A stretch of 64,000 nucleotides of DNA from Haladaptatus sp. DYF46 (GCF_021083305.1 NZ_JAJFAY010000002.1:186001-250000); one strand, 5' to 3'. Counted from the first letter of the stretch, positions 27,571 to 36,750 are shown. A program made the numbers and translations. The notes: generated by a model from the sequence alone, not told the origin.

Positions 27571-27692
27571 AGAGTTTTTCTGACCTTCGCGGCTCCGCCG
27601 CGAAGACATCGAAAAGCGGTCTACGACAGCTTTTCGTGCGGCCAGAAATCGAAGATTTCTGGGAATATAGAGAAACTTTCGTAGAAATATTC
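27556..27692. repeat. Tandem hairpin array behind icd, containing a twin-hairpin element
   Basis: Four or five inverted repeats follow one another: GAAAAACTCTC/GAGAGTTTTTC, 3-nt loop (27556-27580); CTTCGCGGC/GCCGCGAAG, 3-nt loop (27585-27605); CGAAAAGC/GCTTTTCG (27610-27636); CCAGAAATC/GATTTCTGG, 3-nt loop (27642-27662); and GAATAT/ATATTC (27663-27692). The third and fourth, joined by TGCGG, resemble the two insertions in the IS6 transposase at 55.6-55.9 kb. The first could also end icd transcription, although no clear T-tract follows. Confidence 0.75.
27661..27684 (+). repeat. icd: Second copy of the icd 3' end
   Basis: These 24 bases repeat 27548-27571 at 20 positions when read in the icd frame. 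Both copies encode Asn-Ile-Glu-Lys-Leu-Ser-stop. Inside that shared part the only differences are third-base changes (ATC/ATA, GAA/GAG, CTC/CTT). A duplicated gene end with synonymous changes is what integration into the 3' end of icd leaves in enterobacteria. Here only 113 bp separate the copies. Confidence 0.6.
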
Positions 27693-27769
27693 TCGCGTGC
27701 AAACAACCCACCTCGCTATATTTTTACTTTTGGACTCGCCAGAGTCGTAATCAAACTAGAAAATCATCG

Positions 27770-28237
27770 CTACTCGCTCTCGTTCATCGTCCGGACTCCC
27801 TCGCACGGGAGCGTGCCGGTCGTCTGCCAGATATCGACGAACGGACTTCCGTTCTTGGAACCGACCGATAGCAGGAATCCGTAACACGTGGTGTTCGGTT
27901 GGTCGAAGTCGAACTGCTCCCAATCGGATTTTGGCTGGTCTTCGACGCGAACGTGGAGCGCGTGCCCGTCCGGTTCCGTCGGATATTCCTCGAAACGGGC
28001 GAATCCCGGACCGGATTCGTCGGCCGCGGGAATCTCTTTCGAGACCCAATAGACGGGATTTCCGTCGTCGAGAAAGAGGGCGTGGAGAGTGTGCGGTCGG
28101 CGGTCGTGATTGACGGCCTCCAGTTTTCCCAGAAGCGGGGTCGGCGACTGCTCCCCGAACGCGGAACACCCAGCGAGTCCAGCGGTGAACGCCGCCCCGC
28201 CGAGTTGGAGGGTTTTCCGACGTGTCAGTCGAGACAT
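27770..28237 (-). CDS. Tat lipoprotein of unknown function
   Basis: This 155-residue protein has R6-R7 in RRKTLQLGG and lipobox Cys24. The mature part has a short beta-rich domain with two later cysteines (TTCYGF and LPCEGV) that could form a disulfide. Many haloarchaea carry short lipoproteins of this plan. The role is unknown. It lies 63 bp downstream of the lipoyl-domain gene. Confidence 0.72.
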   Translation of the reverse strand: MSRLTRRKTLQLGGAAFTAGLAGCSAFGEQSPTPLLGKLEAVNHDRRPHTLHALFLDDGNPVYWVSKEIPAADESGPGFARFEEYPTEPDGHALHVRVEDQPKSDWEQFDFDQPNTTCYGFLLSVGSKNGSPFVDIWQTTGTLPCEGVRTMNESE

Positions 28238-28300
28238 GTCGATATAGAGATAGAGCGGTGATAAAATCGTTCTGAAGAACGGACCGAAACCGGCGACGCG

Positions 28301-28564
28301 TTATGCGGGCCGAATCCGCGCCAACGCGTCGCCGCGTTCGAACTCCGCGTTCTCCCCGACTAGTCGTTCGACCAGTTCGCCCGTCACCGGGGCGGGCACG
28401 TCCACACTCACCTTCTCGATCTGGATCTCGGCGATGGTGTCGCCCTCCTCGACGTCGGTTCCCTCGCTGACGAACCAGTTCGCGACGATGGCCTCCTCGA
28501 CGTCCCGTGCGTCCTCGGGCCAGACCGCAGCCGAATCGACCGCGACGAGGTCGTCCTCACTCAT
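28301..28564 (-). CDS. Free-standing lipoyl (biotinyl-like) carrier domain
   Basis: The 87 residues form a single lipoyl domain, with the likely modified Lys51 in IQIEKVSVDVPAP. It swings acyl groups between active sites in 2-oxoacid dehydrogenase complexes. No subunit-binding or acyltransferase domain follows, unlike normal E2. Its ATG overlaps the stop of the E1 beta gene by eight bases, so it is the last gene of that operon. The missing E2 core and E3 must be elsewhere, or the domain serves another acceptor. Confidence 0.85.
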   Translation of the reverse strand: MSEDDLVAVDSAAVWPEDARDVEEAIVANWFVSEGTDVEEGDTIAEIQIEKVSVDVPAPVTGELVERLVGENAEFERGDALARIRPA

Positions 28565-29576
28565 CGTTGATGGATCGGACGGCCTCGATGATGTCGTCGG
28601 TTCCGGGGTTGACCTCCTGTTCCAGCGGGCGGGCGTACGGAATCGGCGTGTCCGGCATGGTCACACGCTCGACCGCGGTGAGATCGGAGAGTCCGTTCTC
28701 CGCCGCGCGTGCGATGATTTCCCCGGACACGCCGAACGAGCGGTAGTCTTCGTCCACGACGACGAGTCGGCCGGTCTTCGACACCGACTCGACTATCGTC
28801 TCGGTGTCCAACGGCACCAACGAGCGGAGGTCGATGACTTCGACGTCCACCTCGTCCGCGAGTTCCTCGGCGGCCTCGATGGCGCGGTGAACGTGCAGGC
28901 CGAGCGTGACGACGGTCACGTCGTCGCCTTCGCGCTTCACGTCCGCCTCGCCGAACTCGACGGTGTAATCCTCGTCCGGAACCGGTGTTTTCGGTCCTCC
29001 GGGAGCGGGCATCCAGCCGATACCCATCAGGCGCTTGTGGAACATGAAGACGACCGGGTCGTCGTCGCGGATGGCCGCGTGCATCAGTCCCTTGGCGTCG
29101 TAGGCGGTGGACGGCACGACGACCTTCATGCCCGGAAGGTGAGCGAACGTACCGTACAGCGTCTGGGAGTGCTGGGCGGCGTCGTTGTACGTGCCGCCGA
29201 CGGCCGTCATCAACACCATCGGGACGCTCACGCTCCCGCCGCTCATGTAGGTGTTCTTCGCCATCTGGTTGTAGATCTGGTCCATGGCGACGCCGAAGAA
29301 ATCGACGAACATCAGTTCGGCAATCGGGCGCATGCCGGATTGGGCCGCGCCGACCGCCGCGCCGATGAAGGCGGTTTCGCTGATGGGTACGTCCATGATT
29401 CGGTCGTGACCGAACTCGTCGAGAAGCCCCTGCGTGCTGTCGAAGATGCCGCCGTAGTCGGCGATATCCTCGCCCATGACGAACACGTCGTCGCTCTCGC
29501 GCATCTCGTGTGCGATGGCGTCCACCATCGCCCGACTCATCGTCAGTTCTCGTCCCTCCCCTGCCGTTTCCGACAT
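28557..29576 (-). CDS. 2-oxoacid/acetoin dehydrogenase E1 component, beta subunit
   Basis: This 339-residue protein is the transketolase-like beta half of a thiamine-diphosphate E1. It has ADYGGIFD and the conserved FVDFFGVAMDQIYNQMAK stretch, plus a C-terminal transketolase domain with DLRSLVPLDTET. With the alpha subunit it decarboxylates a 2-oxoacid, or cleaves acetoin, and reductively acylates lipoate. The ATG at 29576 overlaps the alpha-gene stop as ATGA; a GTG one codon upstream is unlikely. The substrate cannot be fixed from sequence. Confidence 0.9.
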   Translation of the reverse strand: MSETAGEGRELTMSRAMVDAIAHEMRESDDVFVMGEDIADYGGIFDSTQGLLDEFGHDRIMDVPISETAFIGAAVGAAQSGMRPIAELMFVDFFGVAMDQIYNQMAKNTYMSGGSVSVPMVLMTAVGGTYNDAAQHSQTLYGTFAHLPGMKVVVPSTAYDAKGLMHAAIRDDDPVVFMFHKRLMGIGWMPAPGGPKTPVPDEDYTVEFGEADVKREGDDVTVVTLGLHVHRAIEAAEELADEVDVEVIDLRSLVPLDTETIVESVSKTGRLVVVDEDYRSFGVSGEIIARAAENGLSDLTAVERVTMPDTPIPYARPLEQEVNPGTDDIIEAVRSINDE

Positions 29577-30598
29577 CACTCACCACCTCGCAGGGTTTCC
29601 GCGTAGCCGTCCGGTGGATTCGTGAACACGTTCTCGTAGGCTTCCCCCGGGTCCGGTTCGGGTTGCTCTTTGGCCCACTCGATGGCGTCCTCGACGCGTT
29701 CTTTCGCTCGCGAACGGATTTCCTCGACGGTCCCCTCGTCCGCGCCGGTCGAGCGAAGGTCGGCTTCGAGTCGGTCGATGGAATCGAGGTGCTGTGCCCG
29801 TTCGGTGTCCGCGTCCGGGCGGTAGGCCTCGGCGTCGCCCATGAAATGACCCATCCGGCGGTGGACCTGCACTTCCAACAGCGTCGGTCCGTTTCCGTCG
29901 CGGGCGCGGCCCACCGCTTCGCCCGCCGCCTCGTAGACGGCCGTCGCGTCGTCGTGGTCCACACGGTGGCCCGGCATGTCGAACCCGTCCGCTCGCTGGG
30001 CACCGTTTTCCACGTCCGTCACCCGTCCTTTGGGCATGCTGATGGCCCAGTCGTTGTCCTCGACGACGAACACGACCGGCAGGTCGTGGACGCTGGCGAG
30101 GTTCAACGATTCGAGGAACCCGCCTTGGTCGATCGCTCCCTCGCCGAGGAACGCCACGGCAACGCTATCCTCGTTTCGCATCTTCGCCGCGAGTCCGGCA
30201 CCGACCGCGGGGGGACACCCCTCGGCGATGATGCCGCTGGCCGAGAAGTTCACGTCGGGGTCGAAGAGGTGCATGTGTCCTCCTTTTCCACGACACAGAC
30301 CCGTCTCACGGCCGAATATCTCGGCGGTCATCCGTTTCAAGTCCACGCCCTTCGCGATGGCGACGTGATGGGGCCGGTGCGGTCCCGTCACAGTGTCGTC
30401 GTCGCGGAGGTGCTGGCAGACGCCCGCGCCGGACGCCTCGTGTCCCGCGGCGAGGTGTAGTTCGCCCGGAATCGGTCCGGCCGAGATGTCGAACGCCGGT
30501 TGCTTCCCTTCGAGATACTCCTCCTGTAGTCGCTCCTCGTAGTGACGCGCCGTCACCATGTTTTCGAGCATCTCCTCCAGTTCGGTAACTCCTATCAT
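29576..30598 (-). CDS. 2-oxoacid/acetoin dehydrogenase E1 component, alpha subunit
   Basis: This 340-residue subunit binds thiamine diphosphate through GEGAIDQGGFLESLN...VEDNDW. The GKGGHMHL block before it is typical of pyruvate and acetoin E1 alpha. It is the first gene of a three-gene operon, alpha-beta-lipoyl. The similarity pattern is closest to acetoin-dehydrogenase-type E1, but pyruvate or branched-chain 2-oxoacids are possible. Confidence 0.9.
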   Translation of the reverse strand: MIGVTELEEMLENMVTARHYEERLQEEYLEGKQPAFDISAGPIPGELHLAAGHEASGAGVCQHLRDDDTVTGPHRPHHVAIAKGVDLKRMTAEIFGRETGLCRGKGGHMHLFDPDVNFSASGIIAEGCPPAVGAGLAAKMRNEDSVAVAFLGEGAIDQGGFLESLNLASVHDLPVVFVVEDNDWAISMPKGRVTDVENGAQRADGFDMPGHRVDHDDATAVYEAAGEAVGRARDGNGPTLLEVQVHRRMGHFMGDAEAYRPDADTERAQHLDSIDRLEADLRSTGADEGTVEEIRSRAKERVEDAIEWAKEQPEPDPGEAYENVFTNPPDGYAETLRGGE

Positions 30599-30666
30599 GG
30601 CACACTACCACACGGAGCTACGACCATCACGATAATAAGTTTAGTTTCGGGGCGGTGCGAACGACC

Positions 30667-31002
30667 TCACTTCCACGGCACGTCGAGTCGGGGAGGACTG
30701 AACACGTCGATGCCGCGAACCGGCGTGTCGGTCCTGTTCTCCGCCGCGTGCGGTTCGTCCCCCGGAATCGCGTACGAGTCCCCCTTCTCGATGACGAACT
30801 CCTCTCCGTCGACGACGAACGTCAGCGCGCTGTCATAGATGAACCCCGTCTGTTCGTGTTCGTGGCTGTGTTCCGGCACGGTCGCGCCGGGTTCGATGTG
30901 GAAGTGCTGGATGCTCATCCGCTCACCGGCGGCCAGTTGCGCGAGATACACGCCGTCGGTCACTTCGGTCGCTTCGCGGTCCGATAAGGCAATCGAGTCC
31001 AT
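30667..31002 (-). CDS. Cupin domain protein
   Basis: This 111-residue single-domain cupin has the metal-site motif [12 protein letters not shown] and a second motif [16 protein letters not shown]. It probably binds a divalent metal; the reaction is unknown, and many relatives are dioxygenases, isomerases or sensors. I chose MDSIALSD at 31002. It lies 68 bp upstream of the E1 operon on the same strand and may be co-transcribed. Confidence 0.8.
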   Translation of the reverse strand: MDSIALSDREATEVTDGVYLAQLAAGERMSIQHFHIEPGATVPEHSHEHEQTGFIYDSALTFVVDGEEFVIEKGDSYAIPGDEPHAAENRTDTPVRGIDVFSPPRLDVPWK

Positions 31003-31190
31003 GCTACTTCCTCGCATTCGACCCTCCTAAACCTCCGGGAGAGGGTTTAAATACGAGAACGAGGCCAACGCCCGTATGTCGCTTTCCCGAACCGATTCGT
31101 CGGCCACCGATCATGTTCGACGTGACGGTCCCCTTCGTCCGAAAATCGAGAGCGGAATTCTTACACCGCCACCGTGGCTACGCGGCGGTA

Positions 31191-32663
31191 ATGGAACGAG
31201 ACAACTTCGAAATTCGCACCCAAGACGGTGCGGGGCGAATCGGGGAACTCACCGTCCCGCGTGCGGGCGTGACGGTCGAGACCCCGGCATTGCTGCCGGT
31301 CGTCAACCCGCATATGCTGACGGTCGAGCCGTCTCGCCTCGAAAGCGAGTTCGGCGCGGACATCCTCATCACCAACTCCTACATTCTCTACAAGAGCGAG
31401 GATTTCCGCGACGAAGCGCTCGAAGTGGGTCTGCACGAACTCCTCGACTTCGACGGGGCCATCATGACCGACTCCGGGTCGTTCCAACTCGCCGAGTACG
31501 GGGAAATCACCGTGACGACCGAGGAAATCCTTCGGTTCCAACACGATATCGGTTCGGACATCGGAACGCCCGTGGACATTCCGACGCCGCCGGACGTGGA
31601 CCGCGAACAGGCCGAAGAGGAACTGGCGACGACGCAAGAACGCCTCGAACTCGCGGAGACGGTCGACGTCGGCGATATGCTCGTCAACGCGCCGGTGCAG
31701 GGTTCGACGTATCCCGACCTCCGGGAGGAAGCGGGCCACCACGCGGATGGAACGTCGCTCGACGTGTTCCCGGTCGGCGCGGTCGTCCCGCTGATGAACG
31801 AGTACCGCTACGGCGACATGGTGGACGTCGTCGCGGGAGCAAAGCGCGGACTGGGTGCGGACGCACCGGTCCACCTGTTCGGCGCGGGTCACCCCATGAT
31901 GTTCGCGCTGGCGGTCGCCATGGGATGTGACCTGTTCGATTCGGCGGCCTACGCGCTGTACGCCCGCGACGGACGCTACCTGACGGTCCGCGGCACGGAG
32001 CAGTTGGACGACCTCGATTACTTCCCGTGTTCGTGTCCGGTTTGTGCGAATCACACGCCCGAGGAGATTCGCAACGAGGGCGAACGGGAACGCGAGCGAC
32101 TGCTGGCGGAACACAACCTCCACGTCACGTTCGAGGAAATACGGACCATCAAGCAAGCGATTCGGACGGGGAACCTGTTCGAACTGGTCGAAAACCGCGC
32201 CCGCGCCCATCCCGCGATGCTCGACGGCTACCGCGCGCTCGGCGACCACGCCGCGCAACTCGAACGAACCGACCCGGCTTCGAAGGGGGCCTTTTTCTAC
32301 CTCTCGGGCGAGAGCGCCGCGCGACCCGAAGTCGTCCGCCACCACCAGCGACTCTCGCGGTTGAACCCCGAGGGGAGAGTCCTCCTTACCGAGGGCAACC
32401 CGAGCAGTCGCTACGACGAATCGTGGAACGTCGTGCCCCCGTTCGGTCCGTTCCCTCGCGCGCTTTCGGAGACGTATCCGCTCACGGCGGAAATCCCCGA
32501 CCGGATGGACGCCGCGGGATACGAATCGGCCGCTCGCGGCGTGGCGCGGTTAATCGACGAAAACCCGGAAAACGATTTCACGCTCGCACACGAGGGGTGG
32601 CCGGAATCGGCGCTAACCATGGTCCCCGAATCGGTTCGAACCGTGGACCTCACGAGCGTCTGA
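31191..32663 (+). CDS. tgtA: Archaeal tRNA-guanine(15) transglycosylase
   Basis: TgtA exchanges guanine 15 in the tRNA D loop for preQ0, the first tRNA-level step to archaeosine. The 490-residue protein has the nucleophile region [13 protein letters not shown] (Asp94) and zinc ligands Cys280, Cys282 and Cys285 in CSCPVC, with a further His downstream. I start it at [10 protein letters not shown]; the preceding 26 in-frame residues look like leader. ArcS and RaSEA, which finish archaeosine, are encoded at 33.7 and 37.8 kb. Confidence 0.95.
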   Translation: MERDNFEIRTQDGAGRIGELTVPRAGVTVETPALLPVVNPHMLTVEPSRLESEFGADILITNSYILYKSEDFRDEALEVGLHELLDFDGAIMTDSGSFQLAEYGEITVTTEEILRFQHDIGSDIGTPVDIPTPPDVDREQAEEELATTQERLELAETVDVGDMLVNAPVQGSTYPDLREEAGHHADGTSLDVFPVGAVVPLMNEYRYGDMVDVVAGAKRGLGADAPVHLFGAGHPMMFALAVAMGCDLFDSAAYALYARDGRYLTVRGTEQLDDLDYFPCSCPVCANHTPEEIRNEGERERERLLAEHNLHVTFEEIRTIKQAIRTGNLFELVENRARAHPAMLDGYRALGDHAAQLERTDPASKGAFFYLSGESAARPEVVRHHQRLSRLNPEGRVLLTEGNPSSRYDESWNVVPPFGPFPRALSETYPLTAEIPDRMDAAGYESAARGVARLIDENPENDFTLAHEGWPESALTMVPESVRTVDLTSV

Positions 32664-33163
32664 GGTTCGACGTTCGTCGTCGTTCGCTACCGTATAAATT
32701 CCATTAACTCGAAAGCGAAAGCATTGGGGCGCTTGCACGTCTTGGTTCGAGCGCCGGGACGGTATGTTCCGGCACTGGACGAGACTATCTAACGTGCCAC
32801 GGACTCGCTGTGGAGGGCGTGTGCCGGATTTCGTGGCATTCGTGTCGGCCCATCCGAGCCGATGGCGGCGTCAACTCACCCGGCTCGGCGGCCACACGAT
32901 TGTTCTCTGGGAGGAAGATTGTTCGTGTCTTTGCCAGCGTCGTTGCTTGAAATGGGATTTCGGCGGTAAGTGGATCGTCCCATCGTGTGCGACGATACGG
33001 ACGTTTCTCAGTTAGGATGATTCCGCCGAAAATAGGGTTTCTGAACGTTGTATCGGGTGGTTATGACTCGTAAAAGCGGCCTGCTATGGAAACCAAAATT
33101 CCCCTTCAGCGCAAGCCTCTAACTATCGGTGCCGGGGCGATCCCGGTGTGAGGTGACTACAAT
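32664..33163. other. 500-bp gap between tgtA and the SPW gene
   Basis: A TATA-like CGTATAAATT stands at 32692. Just downstream is a small inverted repeat, GGCGCT/AGCGCC (about 32728-32754). The remainder is mixed in composition and holds an 83-codon frame (32764-33015) with Cys- and Trp-rich, unconvincing sequence. An unrecognised RNA gene is possible; I cannot name one. Confidence 0.3.
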
Positions 33164-33589
33164 ATGAGTTCAAACACTCAATCGGCGCCCTCTCGATGGG
33201 CATCAGGAGCGAACGTACTGCTCGGGTTGTGGCTGTTCTTTATCCCGACATTCGTTTGGTCGGCCAACGGATGGGCCTTCTGGAACGACATCATCGTCGG
33301 GGCAGCCATCACCATCCTCGGAGCGTTCAGCGCGTACAACGCGATGAACGGCGGGTCGGCACAACAGGGAAGCAGTGGACTCAACACGATACTCGGGTTG
33401 TGGATGATCGTCTCCGCGTTCATCTGGGGCACGACCTCGTTGTTGTTCTGGAACGACATCGTCGTCGGCGTCATCGTCGCGATACTCGCCGGGTACGCGA
33501 CGTTCTCGGCGTCCAGCGGCGAAACCGCCAGCGGAGACACCTCCAGCGCCGAAACGACGACCAACAACCCGACGCCGGGCGATCGCTAA
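33164..33589 (+). CDS. SPW repeat membrane protein
   Basis: This 141-residue protein has two tandem repeats of the SPW type, each with a helix pair: RWASGANVLLGLWLFFIP...FWNDIIVGAAITILGAFSAY, then a second with LGLWMIVSAFIW and FWNDIVVGVIVAILAGYA. A Ser/Thr-rich tail ends it. Four membrane helices are predicted. Function is unknown. It lies between the two archaeosine genes but shows no link to them. Confidence 0.82.
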   Translation: MSSNTQSAPSRWASGANVLLGLWLFFIPTFVWSANGWAFWNDIIVGAAITILGAFSAYNAMNGGSAQQGSSGLNTILGLWMIVSAFIWGTTSLLFWNDIVVGVIVAILAGYATFSASSGETASGDTSSAETTTNNPTPGDR

Positions 33590-33712
33590 ACTCCCGTTTT
33601 ACCGACTCGACGTCCACCCACGTTTTCGAAATCGGCATCCGGGCGTTTTACGCGACGCTACAACTCACGGAGTTACGCAAGATAGTTCAAGCCGCTTCCC
33701 CGAAGAACGGGT

Positions 33713-35464
33713 ATGACCGATTATTTCGAGATTCACGGCCGCGATGGGGCGGCCCGAATCGGGGAACTTCGCCTCTCTACGTCGGTGACGACGCCCGCGC
33801 TGGCGGACGAGGTGATTTCCGACGGCGGAAGCCTCTGGTTCAAATCGCGAGAGTTGCCGGAGGGGGACGAGTCGAAACTGACCGTTCTCCCGCATCGAGC
33901 GTTCCCGAGCGGCACCGACGACGAAGTGATGGAGTCGTTCGCCGTGGACTATCCGGACGTCGAGTACCCGAGCGCCGCCGTCATCGCGCCCGAGACGGCC
34001 GAAGACTACGGCGCTGACACGTACATCCTCTCGGGTGCGCGCGGCGTCGTCGGCCACGGGGCCGGATTCAAGGACGCCATCATCGACACCCGCGAGGCGA
34101 TTCCCGCGGACAGCGCGCTCATGCTGTCGGGCGTCGCCACGCCGGAAAACGTCGCCACGCTTGCGTACGCCGGAGTGGACCTCGTGGACTCCGATTTGGC
34201 CGTCGTCAAAGGAACCCAAGGAAAGTACCTGACGACGGAGGGTCAGCACTATTTGGACGATTTACACGAACTGCCGTGTTCCTGTCCCGCCTGCCAGCGC
34301 TCGGTGGACGAGTTCACGCGTGAACACTGCGCCGAACACAACGTCAACGCCCTCCGGGCCGAACTCGGAATCGTCCGCGAACGAATCCGTGCGGGACGAC
34401 TCCGCGATTACATCGAAGGACAGGCCCGTCACGAACAGTGGCTCACGGCCGCATTCCGGGAGTTCGACCAGCAATGGAGCTACGTCGAGGAGCGAACGCC
34501 CGTCATTCGGAACGCGGAACTCGCCGCAGCGACGGCGGACAGCCTTCGCCGGGTGGAGATTCAACGCTTCGCCAACCGGATCACGACGCGCTATCGAAAC
34601 CGGTTCGACCGCCCGCTGGTGCTCCTGCCGTGTTCGGCGAAAAAGCCGTATAGCGAATCACAGAGTCACGGCCAGTACCACGACGCCATCCAGTTCAAGG
34701 CGCACAAGGTGTCGATGACGAGTCCCATCGGCGTCGTCCCGCAGGAACTCGAACTGACCTACCCCGCACAGCATTACGACTCCGTGGTTACGGGACGCTG
34801 GAGCGAGGACGAAAAGGAGTTCGTGGCGGAAGTCCTCCGGCGCTATCTGGAGCGAAACGAATACCCGAGAATCATCGCCCACGTTCCCGAAGAAGGCTAC
34901 CGAGACGTGTGCGAGCGAGTCGAGAACGCCCTTGACGTGGAGTTCGAATATACCGTCGAGGACCATCCGACGACGACGGAATCGCTTTCCAATCTCGCCG
35001 GCACCCTGACCGGCGAATCGAAGTACGGCAAGCGTGACCGCCAGCACAACACCGTCCGAGCGATGGCGGACTACCAGTTCGGCGACGGCGCGGGGGACGC
35101 CCTTTTCTCCGAACTTAACATCCAGAGTCGCTACCCGAAACTGCGGGTACACGACGACGACGGCGAGCAACTCGCCGCGATGGTTCCCCAGTACGGCACC
35201 CTCTCGTTCACGCTCGCAGGTGCCCGACACTGGGTCGAGAGTGACGCACCGGTCAAGCGGGTCGAAATCGACGCGTTCGCGCCGCACGGGAGCGTTCTCG
35301 CGCCGGGAGTGGTGGACGCGGACGGCGACATCCGTCCCGGCGACGAAGTCGTCATCGAAGGCCCGAAGGCGTTCGCCATCGGCCGCGCCGAGATGAGCGG
35401 CCCGGAGATGGTCGAATCCACTCGCGGCATCGCCACCGAGGTTCGGCACGTCGAGGAAAAATAG
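33713..35464 (+). CDS. arcS: Archaeosine synthase ArcS
   Basis: ArcS attaches lysine to preQ0 in tRNA, an intermediate that RaSEA then converts to archaeosine. The 583-residue protein keeps a Tgt-like N-terminal part with CSCPACQ zinc cysteines. It has the ArcS signature PCSAKKPYS starting at residue 306 and a C-terminal PUA domain. It was formerly called TgtA2. It stands on the same strand as tgtA, 1 kb downstream. Confidence 0.94.
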   Translation: MTDYFEIHGRDGAARIGELRLSTSVTTPALADEVISDGGSLWFKSRELPEGDESKLTVLPHRAFPSGTDDEVMESFAVDYPDVEYPSAAVIAPETAEDYGADTYILSGARGVVGHGAGFKDAIIDTREAIPADSALMLSGVATPENVATLAYAGVDLVDSDLAVVKGTQGKYLTTEGQHYLDDLHELPCSCPACQRSVDEFTREHCAEHNVNALRAELGIVRERIRAGRLRDYIEGQARHEQWLTAAFREFDQQWSYVEERTPVIRNAELAAATADSLRRVEIQRFANRITTRYRNRFDRPLVLLPCSAKKPYSESQSHGQYHDAIQFKAHKVSMTSPIGVVPQELELTYPAQHYDSVVTGRWSEDEKEFVAEVLRRYLERNEYPRIIAHVPEEGYRDVCERVENALDVEFEYTVEDHPTTTESLSNLAGTLTGESKYGKRDRQHNTVRAMADYQFGDGAGDALFSELNIQSRYPKLRVHDDDGEQLAAMVPQYGTLSFTLAGARHWVESDAPVKRVEIDAFAPHGSVLAPGVVDADGDIRPGDEVVIEGPKAFAIGRAEMSGPEMVESTRGIATEVRHVEEK

Positions 35465-35548
35465 ATTTATTCGGTCGCGAGTTTATAATCCGAAGCGGGC
35501 TTTTTTAGGCGATAAATAATAAATCCCCTCGGAGTGGTACCCATTCCT

Positions 35549-36352
35549 ATGGGAGTGCCCGCCGACCTCGAGTTCGAAGACGCGATTCAGGAACGTATCT
35601 ACCACCACGTCGAACGGAACGGTTCGGCCACCGTCGAGGAGATTCGTGACGGGGTACGGATCGACTCCCCGTCCGGGTCGAAACCGGCCCGCTCGGGGAC
35701 GACCGAGCCACAGGTTCGAGTTCCATCCGAGGAGTTCCACGAGTCCGTCGCCGCACTCGTCGATTCGGGACGTCTCGTACAGGACGAAGGTGAACTGCAC
35801 CTCGCGCTCGACGACGAAGTCGAGACGTACGAGGAGTCGGACCTCTCGTACTCCATCCGACAGGCCCACCAGTTCGATTGGAAGGGCATCGAAACGGCGA
35901 TTCACGAGGTCGCCGACGAAGGGGCGTCGATTTCCGCACAGCGCGTCGCCGCCGACATCGGGAACGAGGGAGCGCTCCTGCGACACAACGACCGACGCTC
36001 GCGGCTGTTTTACGTCGCGACGGTGGACGGCGGCGAGAACGACGACGGAATCGCCGGGTGGGTCCACGTGGACGCGCCGGAACTCGACCAACTGCGCCAC
36101 ACCGCCGAACTGACGGTCGGCGTTCGCGGTCCCTTCCGCGAACACGGCATCGGCGGCCGACTGCTGGAGCGCGCGATGAACTGGGCGCGAGAATCGGGCT
36201 ACAACAAGGTCTACCAGAGCCTCCCCGCAACCAACGAAACCGCCATCGAATTGCTGGAAGAGTACGGTTGGGAAACCGAGGCCGTCCGCGCGGACCACTA
36301 CCTCGTCGGCGACGAATTCGTGGACGAGGTCATGATGGCACGAAAGCTCTGA
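35549..36352 (+). CDS. GNAT family N-acetyltransferase with N-terminal winged-helix-like part
   Basis: The C-terminal half of this 267-residue protein is a GNAT fold, with the acetyl-CoA loop VRGPFREHGIGGRLLERAM. It ends in YQSLPATNETAIELLEEYGW, typical of protein or small-amine acetyltransferases. The first 110 residues look like a helix-turn-helix segment (YHHVERNGSATVEEIRDGV). The ATG at 35549 is preferred to a GTG five codons upstream. The substrate is unknown. Confidence 0.8.
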   Translation: MGVPADLEFEDAIQERIYHHVERNGSATVEEIRDGVRIDSPSGSKPARSGTTEPQVRVPSEEFHESVAALVDSGRLVQDEGELHLALDDEVETYEESDLSYSIRQAHQFDWKGIETAIHEVADEGASISAQRVAADIGNEGALLRHNDRRSRLFYVATVDGGENDDGIAGWVHVDAPELDQLRHTAELTVGVRGPFREHGIGGRLLERAMNWARESGYNKVYQSLPATNETAIELLEEYGWETEAVRADHYLVGDEFVDEVMMARKL

Positions 36353-36436
36353 ATCGCGACGGCGAGAAGCATCTACACGTCGTCCCGAACATTCACAGTC
36401 TACCGGGAAACGAACCGTCCGTTCATCGGCCGTACC

Positions 36437-36538
36437 CTATCTTCGTCGCCGAGAAACGAGTCGCCATCCGACCGAAGCCAACACCCCGACCACGAAAAGC
36501 AGGACGAGCGGCCACATGATGACCGGTCCGGCGTACAT
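36437..36538 (-). CDS. 33-residue single-helix membrane peptide
   Basis: A start codon overlapping the stop of the 61-residue gene (TGATG) opens a 33-residue peptide, MYAGPVIMWPLVLLF and so on. It has one transmembrane helix and a basic RRRR end that should face the cytoplasm. Coupling to the upstream gene is the main support. It may be a small regulator or subunit; no family is recognised. Confidence 0.5.
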   Translation of the reverse strand: MYAGPVIMWPLVLLFVVGVLASVGWRLVSRRRR

Positions 36539-36723
36539 CAGCGCCGTACCTCGGTCGGCGAGTCCGTGGCTATCCACTGTGCCGTCCGCTCCGGATGGCG
36601 GATCTCCACCCAGCCGTTCGAACAAAACACCGTCTCGTAGGTACCTCCACCCTTCGTCATTCCTTCGGGCTCCCGCCCGTCCCCCCGGACGGTGATTGGC
36701 GTGGAGCGTACTTTGTTATCCAC
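36538..36723 (-). CDS. Conserved-looking 61-residue hypothetical protein
   Basis: This small basic protein contains TYETVFCSNGWVEIRHPERT and ends TDSPTEVRR. It has one cysteine and no membrane helix. It follows raSEA by 27 bp on the same strand and overlaps the 33-residue membrane gene. The sequence has the texture of a conserved microprotein, not noise, but I cannot assign a function. Confidence 0.55.
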   Translation of the reverse strand: MDNKVRSTPITVRGDGREPEGMTKGGGTYETVFCSNGWVEIRHPERTAQWIATDSPTEVRR

Positions 36724-36750
36724 GCCGTAGCCCGGGTAAGTTCGCCCTGA

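Noticed and set aside
32764-33015. 83-codon frame between tgtA and the SPW gene
   Set aside because: Cys/Arg/Trp-rich with no haloarchaeal acidic bias; likely chance.
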